Source: Bauldia sp963759235 (GTDB lineage: Bacteria > Pseudomonadota > Alphaproteobacteria > Rhizobiales > Kaistiaceae). Taken from it: DNA of 64,000 bases. The notes below the pieces were generated by a model, which did no database searches, was not told the DNA's origin, and worked only from the letters and a program-made list of their open reading frames with translations. Where the stretch lies: positions 558,001 through 622,000 of the forward strand of contig CAVWYO010000006.1 in NCBI GenBank assembly GCA_963759235.1. Reading direction: 5' to 3'. Below, piece by piece: positions 41,559 to 51,114 of this stretch; position 1 is the stretch's first letter; each line of letters begins with the position of its first letter. Position numbers and translations under genes: made by a program.

Positions 41559-44168
41559 CTACGCCTTGCCGTCGTCGGGTTCGACGGGGTGGAGTCCGGC
41601 GCGCTTGGCCAGCGAGCGGATGAACCGCCGGACGGTTGGGACCGCGTAAACTCCCGTCGGCTCGGTGAAGTGTTTTGCCGGATTCCGCAACTCGCCCGCC
41701 TTGCCCGGTTGCTTCGCCCCGGCCTTGGCGGTGGAAGCGGGTGCACGCGGGCGACTGGGAGTTCTTGGCTCGGTTCCGGTCGCGGGCTTTTGCTGACTTC
41801 CGGTGGGCCTTTCCGTCGAGGGCGCAACGCGTTTCCCGGCGGCGGTCTTCCCGGCATCCTTGCTCGCCGATGCCGGGCGGCCACCAGCCGCCTTGACAGC
41901 CGCCGGCGCGGCATCGCCGATCCAACCGCCCCTAAGAATGTTGCGCTGGCCGGATTTCACATGGGCTTCACCGGTATTCGCGTACAACGAGTGGGCCAGG
42001 TGAAGCTTCTCGACGGAGATGGGGGGATTGTCGATCGGGGAGGAGTCCGCGGTCATGTCGAACAGATCGACATTCCAATCCCGGAGGAACTCGCGCGCTA
42101 TCCACGCATTGCCGTCGCGATACCGCTGTAGCAGCGCCTGCCGCTTCTCGCTGGTGAGAAAGCGGTCCGCCACCGCCTCGTTCCCGGTCTCGGCGAGCCA
42201 TGCGTGGTAAGCGTCGACGAATGCGGAGTAGTGGGCGCGGTTGTAGAACGGCAGGCGGTTGAACAGGCGGATGGTCTCGACATCGTCGCGACCGGCCAGG
42301 ACGCGATTGGTGCTGCGCGCTTCCGGCGCGACAAGGTCGCCGACGATCGCTATTCCCGCGGCGGCCAGCACTTCGGAGAGGAGGTCGATGCCTCTCGGCC
42401 CGCTCTCTTCAAAGGGCCTTATGTGGATATTTCCCTTGCCGAATGCGTCCGCCCAGGCCTGCAGGATGCGCCGGTAGTCGAGCCACGACCGCCGCTCGAC
42501 GTCATACAGGTATTCGTCGATCGTTCCGGTCACGCGCGCGTGCCCGCCGGTTACCGCTTCCCGGTACATCGACTCGACCCAGCTGTCCTGGCGGCGCAGG
42601 TACACGACGATGTGTGGCTCCGCCATGCCGAGCAGACGGCGTAGATGTTTGAGACGATCCTCCGCGAATTCGTGAAACAAGTTCTCCGACGACAGGATCA
42701 CCCACTCGACGTTGCCAGCCGCCTCTATTTCCTGGCGGATTGCGTGCACGCCGGCGAAATGGCCCGTGTGGACCGCATGAACCACCGACTGGTGGCCGGA
42801 GGTGCGGTACGACCGCAGACCGGCCTGCCGGTAGATACCGGAGGCCGGATAGACCACGTGTTGTTTGCCGAGCAGATCACGGTTGGCGTCGAGGGCGCTC
42901 TGCAGATACGTGCTGCCGGTTCGGGGCATGCCGACATGGACCAGCACGTTCGGTACCTTCCGCGGCACTATCGCGGTCGCGCCGCCGCCGGGTCTGCTGA
43001 CCAACGGCGGGCGACCGGCAGCGATCTTCAGCAAAAGCGCCCTGATTGGCGGGGACGGATTGTCGAGAAGCAGCGCCCCGATGGTGTTTTCAGCGATGAC
43101 CTTCTTCGCCAGCAATGCGTCAATCGCCGAGGACCGCCGCTCAAGCAGCAGCTCGAAAATCAACGCGGTCTTGTCATCGACATTGTACCGCGCACGCCCC
43201 CCCGCCGCGCTATCCGCCACCCGAACCACGCCGGCGCTCTTCTCAAGAAGCGCCGCAAGTTCGCCGTAATATTCCGTCCGCTCGGGTTCGGTCAGCTCGC
43301 GCGCCACGGACGGCAGTGGGTTCTTGACCAGCTCACGAAGGTACCGGCAAACGAGCTCCCTCTCGATTGCTCTGCGCTGTTCCGGCGAGGCGGGCCGCGG
43401 ACTGCTGGTCAGCATCGCATGCACGGCCCTGAAGTGGTCGAGCCTCAGTCCGATGCCTTCACGGTTTGGCGGCTTCTGGGTTATCGAAGGCGCCTCACCG
43501 GCCCATCCTTGTCGCCTGCGATAATTGTACAAAACAAGATCTGGAAAGATCGAAGCGGCTTCGGCAGCCAAGGCGCATGCATAAAGAAAATCCCGGTCCT
43601 CGAAATACCGACGCCGAAACCGCAATTGATTGGACGCAAGAAATTCTCTTCGAAACAAGCACTGGCAGCTCGCCTGCAATCTTACGAGATCGACGCTCTC
43701 GTCGACGGTCCCCCGACGCATCGTGCGAAGGGACCGAAAGATGGGCGGTATCGTGGTATAGGCCGGGCCATCGGCTGACTGCTGATAGATCTGAAACAAG
43801 CCGGCGGCGAGATCGACTTTATCTTCGATGGCTTTGTCGAGAAGACGGCTCAGGGCGCCCGGCAGATAGAAATCGTCGCTATCAAGAAACGTGACATACC
43901 TGCCTTGCGCCAACTCCAATCCGGCGTTGCGCGCAAATCCCAACCCCACATTCTCCACCAGGGTGAGCACCCTGATCCGGGGGTCCTTCGCGGCGATTTC
44001 GGAAAGGAGGAGGTGACTGTCGTCGGGTGACGCGTCGTCGACCACAATCACTTCAAGGCGTTCAACCGGTTGGTCGAGGATCGACCGAATGCACTGCTCA
44101 AGATATCTCTGCGTCAGGTAGACCGGCACGACGACGGTCAAGTCAACGGGATCGGCGGTGTTGTGCAT
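41559..44168 (-). CDS. GT2 glycosyltransferase fused to a sulfotransferase
   Basis: An 869-residue cytoplasmic two-enzyme protein. Residues 9-230 are a family 2 glycosyltransferase (VVVPVYLTQRYLEQ, VVDDASPDDS, LDSDDFYLP). A helical linker reaches to about residue 415. Residues 418-715 are a sulfotransferase with the PAPS loop VGMPRTGSTYLQ and the 3'-phosphate region VVYLRRQDSWVESMYRE. Residues 765-835 are Ala/Lys/Pro/Thr-rich and disordered. The pair could add a sugar and then sulfate a surface glycan. It lies 18 bp after another GT2 gene on the same strand. Acceptor and sugar donor are unknown. Confidence 0.87.
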   Translation of the reverse strand: MHNTADPVDLTVVVPVYLTQRYLEQCIRSILDQPVERLEVIVVDDASPDDSHLLLSEIAAKDPRIRVLTLVENVGLGFARNAGLELAQGRYVTFLDSDDFYLPGALSRLLDKAIEDKVDLAAGLFQIYQQSADGPAYTTIPPIFRSLRTMRRGTVDESVDLVRLQASCQCLFRREFLASNQLRFRRRYFEDRDFLYACALAAEAASIFPDLVLYNYRRRQGWAGEAPSITQKPPNREGIGLRLDHFRAVHAMLTSSPRPASPEQRRAIERELVCRYLRELVKNPLPSVARELTEPERTEYYGELAALLEKSAGVVRVADSAAGGRARYNVDDKTALIFELLLERRSSAIDALLAKKVIAENTIGALLLDNPSPPIRALLLKIAAGRPPLVSRPGGGATAIVPRKVPNVLVHVGMPRTGSTYLQSALDANRDLLGKQHVVYPASGIYRQAGLRSYRTSGHQSVVHAVHTGHFAGVHAIRQEIEAAGNVEWVILSSENLFHEFAEDRLKHLRRLLGMAEPHIVVYLRRQDSWVESMYREAVTGGHARVTGTIDEYLYDVERRSWLDYRRILQAWADAFGKGNIHIRPFEESGPRGIDLLSEVLAAAGIAIVGDLVAPEARSTNRVLAGRDDVETIRLFNRLPFYNRAHYSAFVDAYHAWLAETGNEAVADRFLTSEKRQALLQRYRDGNAWIAREFLRDWNVDLFDMTADSSPIDNPPISVEKLHLAHSLYANTGEAHVKSGQRNILRGGWIGDAAPAAVKAAGGRPASASKDAGKTAAGKRVAPSTERPTGSQQKPATGTEPRTPSRPRAPASTAKAGAKQPGKAGELRNPAKHFTEPTGVYAVPTVRRFIRSLAKRAGLHPVEPDDGKA

Positions 44169-44185
44169 GACGCGATCCCGGGTGC

Positions 44186-45196
44186 CTAGGCTGGCGGCCT
44201 GAGCGACAGGTAGGCGTCCCGCAGCCTGCCCGATGCCAGCAGGCTAGCGAACCTCAGCCCGCCCGTCGGCAGTTGCCTATTCGGCCGCCTTGCTTCCAGA
44301 AAGGCAAAAGCCGTCGCCGGCGGAATAGTCTGATAGATACGGGCGTATTCGGCCAGCATCGGCAAGACCGTGTCCTCGGCGAAAGCGTCCGCGGCTTCGC
44401 GCAATCTCCGCCGGCGGAACGGCAGGAGCCCGACATAGAAAAGAAAGAAGGCGAGCGGGTGGGCGCCGAGGGTCTTCGCCGTGATGGCGTGAGCCGCAGC
44501 TTCGGTGAGATAATGGTCCGGGCGCGGCGCCGCTGGCCGCATCAGGCTGTCGATGGAGTTGTCGCAATAGTAATAGACGCAGTCGTCGATCGCCGAGATC
44601 GTATCTGCGGCGGTAAGACATCCGCTGTTCCAGATCAGGTCCTCGCCAACGATGATGTCTTCGCGCCATCTGAACCCGTGGTTTTCCAGGAAACGACGCT
44701 CGAAGAGGTACATGGGATCGGCGCCGTAGTACGACGATAAGCCCTCATGGTCCGAGAACCTGACGTTGAATGCCTCCCTGGTGCGTTGATAGCGCTTGAG
44801 CTCGATGATCGCGCCGTTCCGCACCACTTTCAGCCTGCCGCGAACGATTTGTGAATTCAGTCTGCGGTGGACGCCGAAGAGGATCTCCGTCGCGTCCAGC
44901 GGCAGATAGTCGTCATTGTCGACGAACCGGATGCACCTGCCGGTTGCGGCGGCAAGACCAGTGTTGAGCGCCGCGCTCCGGCCGCGATTGGAGTCGTGCG
45001 AAAGGATCCGTATGCGCCGGTCTCCCGCGGCGAAGTCGCGCGCGATATCGATCGAAGCGTCTTTCGACCCGTCGTCGACGATGATGATCTCGATATTGCG
45101 AAGGGTCTGATTGACGAGCGAATCCAGGCAGCGCCGGACGTACCGCTCCGCGTTGTAGAGGCCGAGAATGATCGAAACGTCGATGTTGCCCGTCAC
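44186..45196 (-). CDS. GT2 family glycosyltransferase
   Basis: A 336-residue family 2 glycosyltransferase: VSIILGLYNAERYVRRCL at the N-terminus, the nucleotide-sugar motif VDDGSKDAS near residue 40, and the metal-binding DXD equivalent VDNDDYLPL near 92. A later acidic pair in IVGEDLIW may include the catalytic base. The start is uncertain: the GTG at 45196 sits directly before the first strand but has only a weak ribosome site. It is probably co-transcribed with the downstream fusion enzyme, which suggests a joint role in making a sulfated surface polysaccharide. Confidence 0.83.
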   Translation of the reverse strand: MTGNIDVSIILGLYNAERYVRRCLDSLVNQTLRNIEIIIVDDGSKDASIDIARDFAAGDRRIRILSHDSNRGRSAALNTGLAAATGRCIRFVDNDDYLPLDATEILFGVHRRLNSQIVRGRLKVVRNGAIIELKRYQRTREAFNVRFSDHEGLSSYYGADPMYLFERRFLENHGFRWREDIIVGEDLIWNSGCLTAADTISAIDDCVYYYCDNSIDSLMRPAAPRPDHYLTEAAAHAITAKTLGAHPLAFFLFYVGLLPFRRRRLREAADAFAEDTVLPMLAEYARIYQTIPPATAFAFLEARRPNRQLPTGGLRFASLLASGRLRDAYLSLRPPA

Positions 45197-45486
45197 GGGG
45201 CCGTCTCTAGCACGTCGTCGAACGCCTCGCACACGCGACGGAAAGTCCACGTCCGGGCGCGGCGGGCGGCGTGGCGCCGACTGTAATCGCTGGCGTCGCC
45301 GCGCCCCATGAACCGCCTGCGGCGTCCTCAGCTTCTCCGGTGAGTGCCAGCGCACGGCGCACCGGCTTGCGCTCGGCATTCGTGGAGCCCGTCTCCGTCA
45401 TTGATCGGCGCTCGCTTTGTCGTTCAGAGAGCGTTAGAAATCCTCGGGCGTTCGCTCTGCCCTCTCTCCGCGTCGGCAGCCGGAAG

Positions 45487-46293
45487 ATGTCGTTCCAGTT
45501 CAATTTTCGTCAGCAGCAGATCGTCGACATGGCCAAGCAGAACGGCCGCGTTACGGTCGACGAGCTCGCCGCCCGCTTCGAGGTGACCCCGCAAACGATC
45601 CGCAAGGACCTCAACGACCTTTGCGGTCAGCGCGTGCTCACCCGCACCCACGGCGGCGCCATCCTGTCGTCGGGGGTGGAGAACGTTGCCTACGATGCCC
45701 GTCGGGTGCTGGCACAGGTCGAGAAGGCGCATATTGGGCAGCATGCCGCGGCCCTGATCCCCAACAATTCGTCCCTCCTCATGAATATCGGCACGACGAC
45801 CGAAGAGGTGGCGCGCCACCTTGTTCATCACGAGGGCCTGCTGGTGATCACCAACGACATCCACGTCGCCACGATCCTGACCCCGTCGCCGCGGATCGAC
45901 GTGATCATAGCCGGCGGAATGGTGCGGAAATCCGATGGTGGCATCATCGGCGAAAGCGCTATCGAGTTCATTTCCCAGTTCAAGGTCGATCGCGCCGTGA
46001 TCGGCGTGTCGGCCATCGACGATGACGGCGCACTTCTCGACTTCGACTATCGCGAGGTGCTTGCCGCCCGCGCCATCATACGGAACGCGCGCCACGTGAT
46101 CCTGGTCGCCGACGCGATGAAGTTCACCCGAACCGCGCCGGTCCGCATCGGCCACATCTCCCAGGTCGACTGTTTCGTCACCGATCAACCGCCGCCGGAG
46201 ACGATCACCGACATCTGCCTCCACAACGGCGTCGCGCTCGAAATCGTCCCCGGCTTCGAAAGCGCCGAGGACGACAAGAACGTCAACGGCTGA
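45487..46293 (+). CDS. glpR: DeoR-family glycerol-3-phosphate repressor GlpR
   Basis: A 268-residue DeoR-family repressor. The N-terminal winged helix (FRQQQIVDMAKQNGRVTVDELAARFEVTPQTIRKDLNDL region) is followed by the sugar-phosphate sensor domain with IGTTTEEVARHL, GGMVRKSDGGIIGESA and DFDYREVLAARAII. Relatives bind glycerol-3-phosphate as inducer. It sits directly upstream of glpD and the glycerol ABC operon on the same strand, separated by a region full of TTTCG repeats. ATG 45487 has a poor ribosome site, so a nearby alternative start cannot be excluded. Confidence 0.92.
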   Translation: MSFQFNFRQQQIVDMAKQNGRVTVDELAARFEVTPQTIRKDLNDLCGQRVLTRTHGGAILSSGVENVAYDARRVLAQVEKAHIGQHAAALIPNNSSLLMNIGTTTEEVARHLVHHEGLLVITNDIHVATILTPSPRIDVIIAGGMVRKSDGGIIGESAIEFISQFKVDRAVIGVSAIDDDGALLDFDYREVLAARAIIRNARHVILVADAMKFTRTAPVRIGHISQVDCFVTDQPPPETITDICLHNGVALEIVPGFESAEDDKNVNG

Positions 46294-46373
46294 CGCCGAC
46301 CGTCTCGTTTGCCGCTCTTTCCGCTGCACCTCCGCTCCGGGTCATGCCGGCGCCGGCGGTCGTCTTTCCATTT

Positions 46374-46442
46374 TTTCGATTGCCTTTCGTTTATTTTCGT
46401 TTATTTTCGAATACCTGTTTCGAGTTGCTGCGATTGCTTTCG
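46374..46442. promoter_or_regulatory. Phased TTTCG repeats, likely GlpR operators
   Basis: TTTCG occurs at 46374, 46385, 46395, 46405, 46418 and 46438, so four copies are spaced 10-11 bp, one helical turn. The AT-rich TTTCGTTTATTTTCG core is unlike the surrounding high-GC sequence. It lies between glpR and glpD, and DeoR-family GlpR proteins bind repeats of this general kind. Repression of the glpD-glpK operon from here is inferred. Confidence 0.65.
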
Positions 46443-46520
46443 CATCTGCGAGATGGGGCGCGTATTAGGGTTCGCAAGCGCAGCAAATGAAATTCCCGCA
46501 CCAGTCGGGAAGGGGGAGGA

Positions 46521-48053
46521 ATGGTGCCCGGCGGATCGTACGATCTGGCTGTCATCGGCGGTGGCATCAACGGGTGCGGAATTGCCCGCGACGCTCAGGG
46601 GCGCGGCCTCCGCGTGTTTCTCGCCGAGATGGCGGATCTCGCCTCGGCTACCTCCTCCGCCTCTACCAAGCTGATCCACGGCGGGCTCCGCTATCTGGAG
46701 TTCTACGAATTCCGTCTGGTGCGCGAGGCGCTCGAGGAGAGAGAAGTCCTGCTCGCTTCCGCGCCGCACATCATTTGGCCGTTGCGGTTCGTCCTCCCTT
46801 ACCACGACGGCTTGAGGCCGTGGCCGGTCATCCGGCTCGGCCTCTTTTTTTACGACCATCTCGGCGGTCGCAGGATCCTTCCTCCGACGCGGAGCATCGA
46901 TCTCCGCCGCGACGTGTTGGGCAAGGGCCTCAAGCAGACGTACCGGCGCGCGTTCGAATACTCAGACTGCTGGGTTGAGGATTCCCGGCTTGTCATCCTC
47001 AATGCGCGCGACGCGGCCGACCGTGGCGCCGACATCCACACCTGGACCAGGTGCGTGGCGGCGCGGCGCGAGGGGGAGGCGTGGCGTCTTACCCTGGAGG
47101 AGACGCACGACGGCGCGCGTTTCGAAGTCACGGCGCGCGGCCTCGTCAACGCCGCCGGCCCTTGGGTGTCGGACGTCCTGACCAGCGTCGCCGGATTGAA
47201 CGCGCCGGCGCGGGTCCGTCTCGTCAAGGGAAGTCACATCGTCGTCGACCGTCTCTTCGATCACGATCGCGCCTACATCTTCCAGAACGCCGACGGGCGG
47301 ATCTGCTTCGCCATCCCGTATGAAAGGGATTTCACCCTCATCGGCACGACCGACGAGGAGTTCGAAGGCGATCCGGCCGACGCCGAGATCAGCGCGCCGG
47401 AAACCGACTACCTGCTCGGCGCGGTCAGCGAATATCTCGATGAACCGGTCGCTCGCGACAAGATCCGCTGGACCTATGCCGGCGTTCGGCCGCTCTACGA
47501 CGACGGCGCCAGCAAGGCCCAGGAGACGACCCGCGACTATTTCCTGACGCTCGACACGCAACCGGGAGCGGCGCCGCTGCTTTCCGTCTTCGGCGGCAAG
47601 ATCACCACCTATCGTCGGCTTGCCGAGCAGGCGCTGGCGCAACTCTCCGCCACCTTCCCTCAGATGCGGGCGCCATGGACCAGGACGGCCACCTTGCCGG
47701 GCGGCGATATCCCGGTGACCGGCTTCGACGGCTGGGCCGAAAATGTGAGCCGCCGCTACCCTTTTCTCGATCGGGAAGTCGTTCGACGGCTGTGCCGCGC
47801 CTACGGCACGCGTGTCGACCTTCTGCTGGCGGGCGTCGCCAGCGCCGCCGATCTGGGCACGGATTTTGGCGCCGGCCTGACCGAGCGCGAGGTGGATTAT
47901 CTGACCGCCAACGAATGGGCCGAGACCGCCGAGGACATCCTATGGCGGCGCTCGAAGCTCGGGCTGCGTCTCGACAAGAGCCAGCAGACGGCGGTTGCCG
48001 ACTACCTGTTGTCCGCCGCAACAAATCCCACTCACGCAGCGAGGGCGAGATGA
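46521..48053 (+). CDS. glpD: Aerobic glycerol-3-phosphate dehydrogenase
   Basis: A 510-residue membrane-associated flavoenzyme that oxidises glycerol-3-phosphate to dihydroxyacetone phosphate and passes electrons to quinone. The FAD fold begins YDLAVIGGGINGCGIARDA, followed by TSSASTKLIHGGLRYLE (substrate and FAD contacts) and, at the C-terminus of the flavin domain, SVFGGKITTYRRLAEQAL. A C-terminal helical DAO_C domain completes the usual GlpD length. ATG 46521 has AGGGGGAGGA immediately upstream. It is the first gene after the GlpR operator region and heads the glycerol operon. Confidence 0.96.
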   Translation: MVPGGSYDLAVIGGGINGCGIARDAQGRGLRVFLAEMADLASATSSASTKLIHGGLRYLEFYEFRLVREALEEREVLLASAPHIIWPLRFVLPYHDGLRPWPVIRLGLFFYDHLGGRRILPPTRSIDLRRDVLGKGLKQTYRRAFEYSDCWVEDSRLVILNARDAADRGADIHTWTRCVAARREGEAWRLTLEETHDGARFEVTARGLVNAAGPWVSDVLTSVAGLNAPARVRLVKGSHIVVDRLFDHDRAYIFQNADGRICFAIPYERDFTLIGTTDEEFEGDPADAEISAPETDYLLGAVSEYLDEPVARDKIRWTYAGVRPLYDDGASKAQETTRDYFLTLDTQPGAAPLLSVFGGKITTYRRLAEQALAQLSATFPQMRAPWTRTATLPGGDIPVTGFDGWAENVSRRYPFLDREVVRRLCRAYGTRVDLLLAGVASAADLGTDFGAGLTEREVDYLTANEWAETAEDILWRRSKLGLRLDKSQQTAVADYLLSAATNPTHAARAR

Positions 48054-48141
48054 ACGCCCGTCGCTTGCCCACATCTCTGCACTGCAAAGGGGCGGCAGTC
48101 GCCGCATTTCAGCGCGTGCAAAAGAGCCCGGGACGGAGAGT

Positions 48142-48180
48142 GTGCGCCCCCGCCCGGGCGGCAAAATCGGTGGAGCGCAC
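48142..48180 (+). promoter_or_regulatory. Stem-loop between glpD and glpV
   Basis: GTGCGC (48142-48147) pairs with GCGCAC (48175-48180), and the enclosed sequence contains the self-complementary CCGCCCGGGCGG. The stem ends 8 bases before the AAGGAGGA site of glpV. It may set mRNA stability or separate glpD and glpV expression. Confidence 0.4.
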
Positions 48181-48197
48181 GTCAAGGAGGAAGCGAC

Positions 48198-49940
48198 ATG
48201 TCGATACGGTACACCGCATCGGTGGCAGCGCTGCTGATCGGGATCGGATCGTCCCCCGCCTTCGCGGATATGGATGCCGCAAAACGGTGGATCGATTCCG
48301 AGTTCCAGCCTTCGGTGCTGTCGAAGGAAGATCAGCTCAAGGAAATGGAATGGTTCGTCAACGCCGCCAAGCCCTATCAGGGCATGGAGATCAACGTGCT
48401 GTCGGAAGATATTCCGACGCATCACTATGAAGCCGAGGTCCTGGCCAAGGCCTTCGAGGAGATCACCGGCATCAAGGTCAACCACCAGATCCTCGGTGAA
48501 GGCGAGGTGGTCCAGGCGGTTCAGACGCAGATGCAGACCAACCGGAATCTCTACGACGGCTACATCAACGATTCCGACCTGATCGGCACGCATTCGCGTC
48601 TGCAAAGCGCCGTCAATCTCACCGACTGGATGGCCGGCGAGGGGGCCGACGTCACTGACCCCATGCTCGACATCGAAGACTTCATGGGCATTTCGTTCAC
48701 CACCGGACCGGACGGCAAGGTCTGGCAATTGCCCGACCAGCAGTTCGCCAACCTCTACTGGTTCCGCAAGGACTGGTTCGACCGCCCGGACATCCAGGCG
48801 AAGTTCAAGGCCAAATACGGCTACGACCTCGGCGTTCCGGTCAATTGGTCGGCCTATGAGGACATCGCCGATTTCTTCACCAATGACATCAAGGAGATCG
48901 ACGGCGTCCGCGTCTATGGCCACATGGACTACGGCAAGCGCGCTCCCGACCTCGGCTGGCGCATGACCGACGCGTGGCTGTCGATGGCCGGCGAAGCCGA
49001 CATCGGTATCCCCAACGGTCGTCCGGTGGACGAGTGGGGCATCCGCATGGAGTACGACACCTGCAACCCGGTTGGCGCGTCCGTCTCGCGCGGCGGCGGC
49101 ACCAATAGCCCGGCCGCGGTCTACGCTGTCTCCAAGTGGGACGAGTGGCTGCGCAAATACGCTCCGCCCGGGGCGGCCGACCTCGACTTCTATCAGTCGC
49201 TGCCGTCGCTCGCGCAGGGCAACGTCGCTCAGCAGATCTTCTGGTACTCGGCTTTCACCGCCAACATGGTGGCGCCGAAGTCAGCGGGCAACAACACCGT
49301 CGACGACAACGGCAAGCCGCTTTGGCGGATGGCGCCGTCGCCGCACGGCCCCTACTGGAAGGAAGGCTCGCAGCGCGGATACCAGGATGCAGGCTCGTGG
49401 ACGCTGTTCAACTCCACGCCGGTCGATCGGCGCAAGGCAGCCTGGCTCTACGCCCAGTTCGTCGTCTCCAAGACGGTCGACGTCAAGAAGAGCCAGGTAG
49501 GCCTGACCTTCATCCGCGACAGCACGGTCCGCGACAAGTCGTTCACGGAGCGCGCACCGAACCTCGGCGGTCTGATCGAGTTCTATCGCTCGCCCGACCG
49601 CGTGGCCTGGACGCCGACCGGCATCAACGTGCCTGACTATCCGAAGCTCGCCCAGCTGTTCTGGGAGAACATCGGCGACGTCAATTCCGGCACCTTCACG
49701 CCGCAGCAGGCCATGGATCGGCTTGCCGAGCAGATTGACCAAGTGATGGCCCGCATGCAGGCGGTCGACGAATCGAACAACGTCTACCATGGCTGCGGTC
49801 CGCGGCTGAATCCGGAGAGCGATCCCTCCCATTGGCTCAGCGACGACCACGCTCCGTGGAAGAAGCTCGCCAACGAGAAGCCTCCGGGCGAGACAATCGC
49901 CTATGACGAGCTGATCAAGCGCTGGACTGAGAACCAGTAA
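48198..49940 (+). CDS. glpV: Glycerol ABC transporter substrate-binding protein GlpV
   Basis: A 580-residue periplasmic binding protein, longer than usual sugar-binding proteins but typical of GlpV. The signal peptide spans residues 1-23 (cleavage near AFADM). Characteristic segments include YEAEVLAKAFEEITGIKV, YINDSDLIGTHSR, and CNPVGASVSRGGGTNSP near residue 291. It delivers glycerol (perhaps also glycerol-3-phosphate or related polyols) to GlpPQ. AAGGAGGA precedes ATG 48198. In the rhizobial naming order S-T-P-Q-U-V the binding protein comes last, whereas here it comes first, directly after glpD. Confidence 0.92.
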   Translation: MSIRYTASVAALLIGIGSSPAFADMDAAKRWIDSEFQPSVLSKEDQLKEMEWFVNAAKPYQGMEINVLSEDIPTHHYEAEVLAKAFEEITGIKVNHQILGEGEVVQAVQTQMQTNRNLYDGYINDSDLIGTHSRLQSAVNLTDWMAGEGADVTDPMLDIEDFMGISFTTGPDGKVWQLPDQQFANLYWFRKDWFDRPDIQAKFKAKYGYDLGVPVNWSAYEDIADFFTNDIKEIDGVRVYGHMDYGKRAPDLGWRMTDAWLSMAGEADIGIPNGRPVDEWGIRMEYDTCNPVGASVSRGGGTNSPAAVYAVSKWDEWLRKYAPPGAADLDFYQSLPSLAQGNVAQQIFWYSAFTANMVAPKSAGNNTVDDNGKPLWRMAPSPHGPYWKEGSQRGYQDAGSWTLFNSTPVDRRKAAWLYAQFVVSKTVDVKKSQVGLTFIRDSTVRDKSFTERAPNLGGLIEFYRSPDRVAWTPTGINVPDYPKLAQLFWENIGDVNSGTFTPQQAMDRLAEQIDQVMARMQAVDESNNVYHGCGPRLNPESDPSHWLSDDHAPWKKLANEKPPGETIAYDELIKRWTENQ

Positions 49941-49965
49941 ACGTTTGATCGGACAACGATAACCT

Positions 49966-49994
49966 CCGGGGTGCGCGCCGAGCGCGCGCCCCGG
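49966..49994 (+). promoter_or_regulatory. Strong stem-loop between glpV and glpS
   Basis: CCGGGGTGCGCGC (49966-49978) pairs with GCGCGCGCCCCGG (49982-49994), one wobble, 3-base loop. There is no T run. Such hairpins after a binding-protein gene commonly protect its mRNA 3' end, giving more binding protein than membrane parts. Confidence 0.6.
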
Positions 49995-50043
49995 CGGATT
50001 TGTGAGAGAATGGGCTGGCATGCACGGACTTGGTACGCGGGCG

Positions 50044-51114
50044 ATGGCACTCGAGCTGCGAAAAATCACAAAACGCGTCGGCGCCGAGGTGCACATCCAC
50101 GAGACCAATCTTGTGCTCGAGGAGGGCAGCTTCAACACCCTGTTAGGCCCGACGCTTGCCGGCAAGACCAGCCTGATGCAGCTGATGGCCGGGCTCGACC
50201 GCCCGACTTCAGGCGAGATCTGGTTCCGCGGCGAGAACGTCACCGGCGTTCCGGTCCAGAAGCGGAACGTGTCGATGGTCTACCAGCAGTTCATCAACTA
50301 CCCGAATTTCAGCGTCTACGAGAACATCGCATCGCCGCTGCGCGTCGCCGGCCTGGCGAAGCGAGAGATCGACGAACGCGTCATGCGGGCGTCGGAGCTT
50401 CTGCGTCTGACGCCGATGCTGGCGCGGCGTCCGAACGAGCTGTCCGGCGGGCAGCAGCAGCGCACGGCCATCGCCCGTGCGCTGGTCAAGGACTCCGACA
50501 TCATTCTGCTCGATGAGCCGCTCGCCAACCTCGACTACAAGCTGCGCGAGGAGCTCCGTGACGAGCTGCCGCGGTTCTTCGCCGGCCGGAATTGCATCGT
50601 CGTCTACGCTACGACCGAGCCGACCGAGGCCCTGCTTTTCGGCGGCAATACGGCGACGCTCTATGCCGGCCGCGTCACCCAGTTCGGCAAGACGGCCGAC
50701 ATCTACCGACGGCCCGATAACCTGGTCAGCGCCCGTGTGTTCTCCGACCCGCCGATCAACACCGCCGAGGTCGAGAAGCGCGGCGACGAGGTCCGCATCG
50801 GTGAAATCAGGCTGCCCGTCGGGAAGACCGCGCGCGGCCTTCCCGACGGAACCTACGTCATCGGCATCCGACCGCATCACATCACGCCTTCCGAGCAGAG
50901 CCCGGGAGCGGCGGCCATTGAAGGCACCGTCCTGATCGCCGAGCTCAGCGGCTCGGAGAGTGCCATCCACTTCGATCTCAACGGCCAGACCTGGGTCTCG
51001 CAGTCGCCCGGCATTCACCCCTTCGAGGTCGGCTCCATGGCCAGGCTCTACGTCGACATGAACCACACGCTCTTTTTCGATCTCGATCACCGGCACGTCG
51101 AAGGGGGCGAATGA
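50044..51114 (+). CDS. glpS: Glycerol ABC transporter ATPase GlpS (degenerate nucleotide site)
   Basis: A 356-residue ABC ATPase of the sugar-importer type with a C-terminal TOBE-like region. The signature ELSGGQQQR and Walker B IILLDEP are intact. Walker A reads GPTLAGKTS, with Leu where the fourth position is normally Gly, and the H-loop His is replaced: YATTEPTEA instead of VTHDQTEA. Its own nucleotide site should therefore hydrolyse ATP poorly. It pairs with GlpT, whose stop-start overlap (ATGA at 51111) shows coupled translation. I start at ATG 50044, just before the first strand; a GTG at 50002 is in frame. Confidence 0.92.
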   Translation: MALELRKITKRVGAEVHIHETNLVLEEGSFNTLLGPTLAGKTSLMQLMAGLDRPTSGEIWFRGENVTGVPVQKRNVSMVYQQFINYPNFSVYENIASPLRVAGLAKREIDERVMRASELLRLTPMLARRPNELSGGQQQRTAIARALVKDSDIILLDEPLANLDYKLREELRDELPRFFAGRNCIVVYATTEPTEALLFGGNTATLYAGRVTQFGKTADIYRRPDNLVSARVFSDPPINTAEVEKRGDEVRIGEIRLPVGKTARGLPDGTYVIGIRPHHITPSEQSPGAAAIEGTVLIAELSGSESAIHFDLNGQTWVSQSPGIHPFEVGSMARLYVDMNHTLFFDLDHRHVEGGE

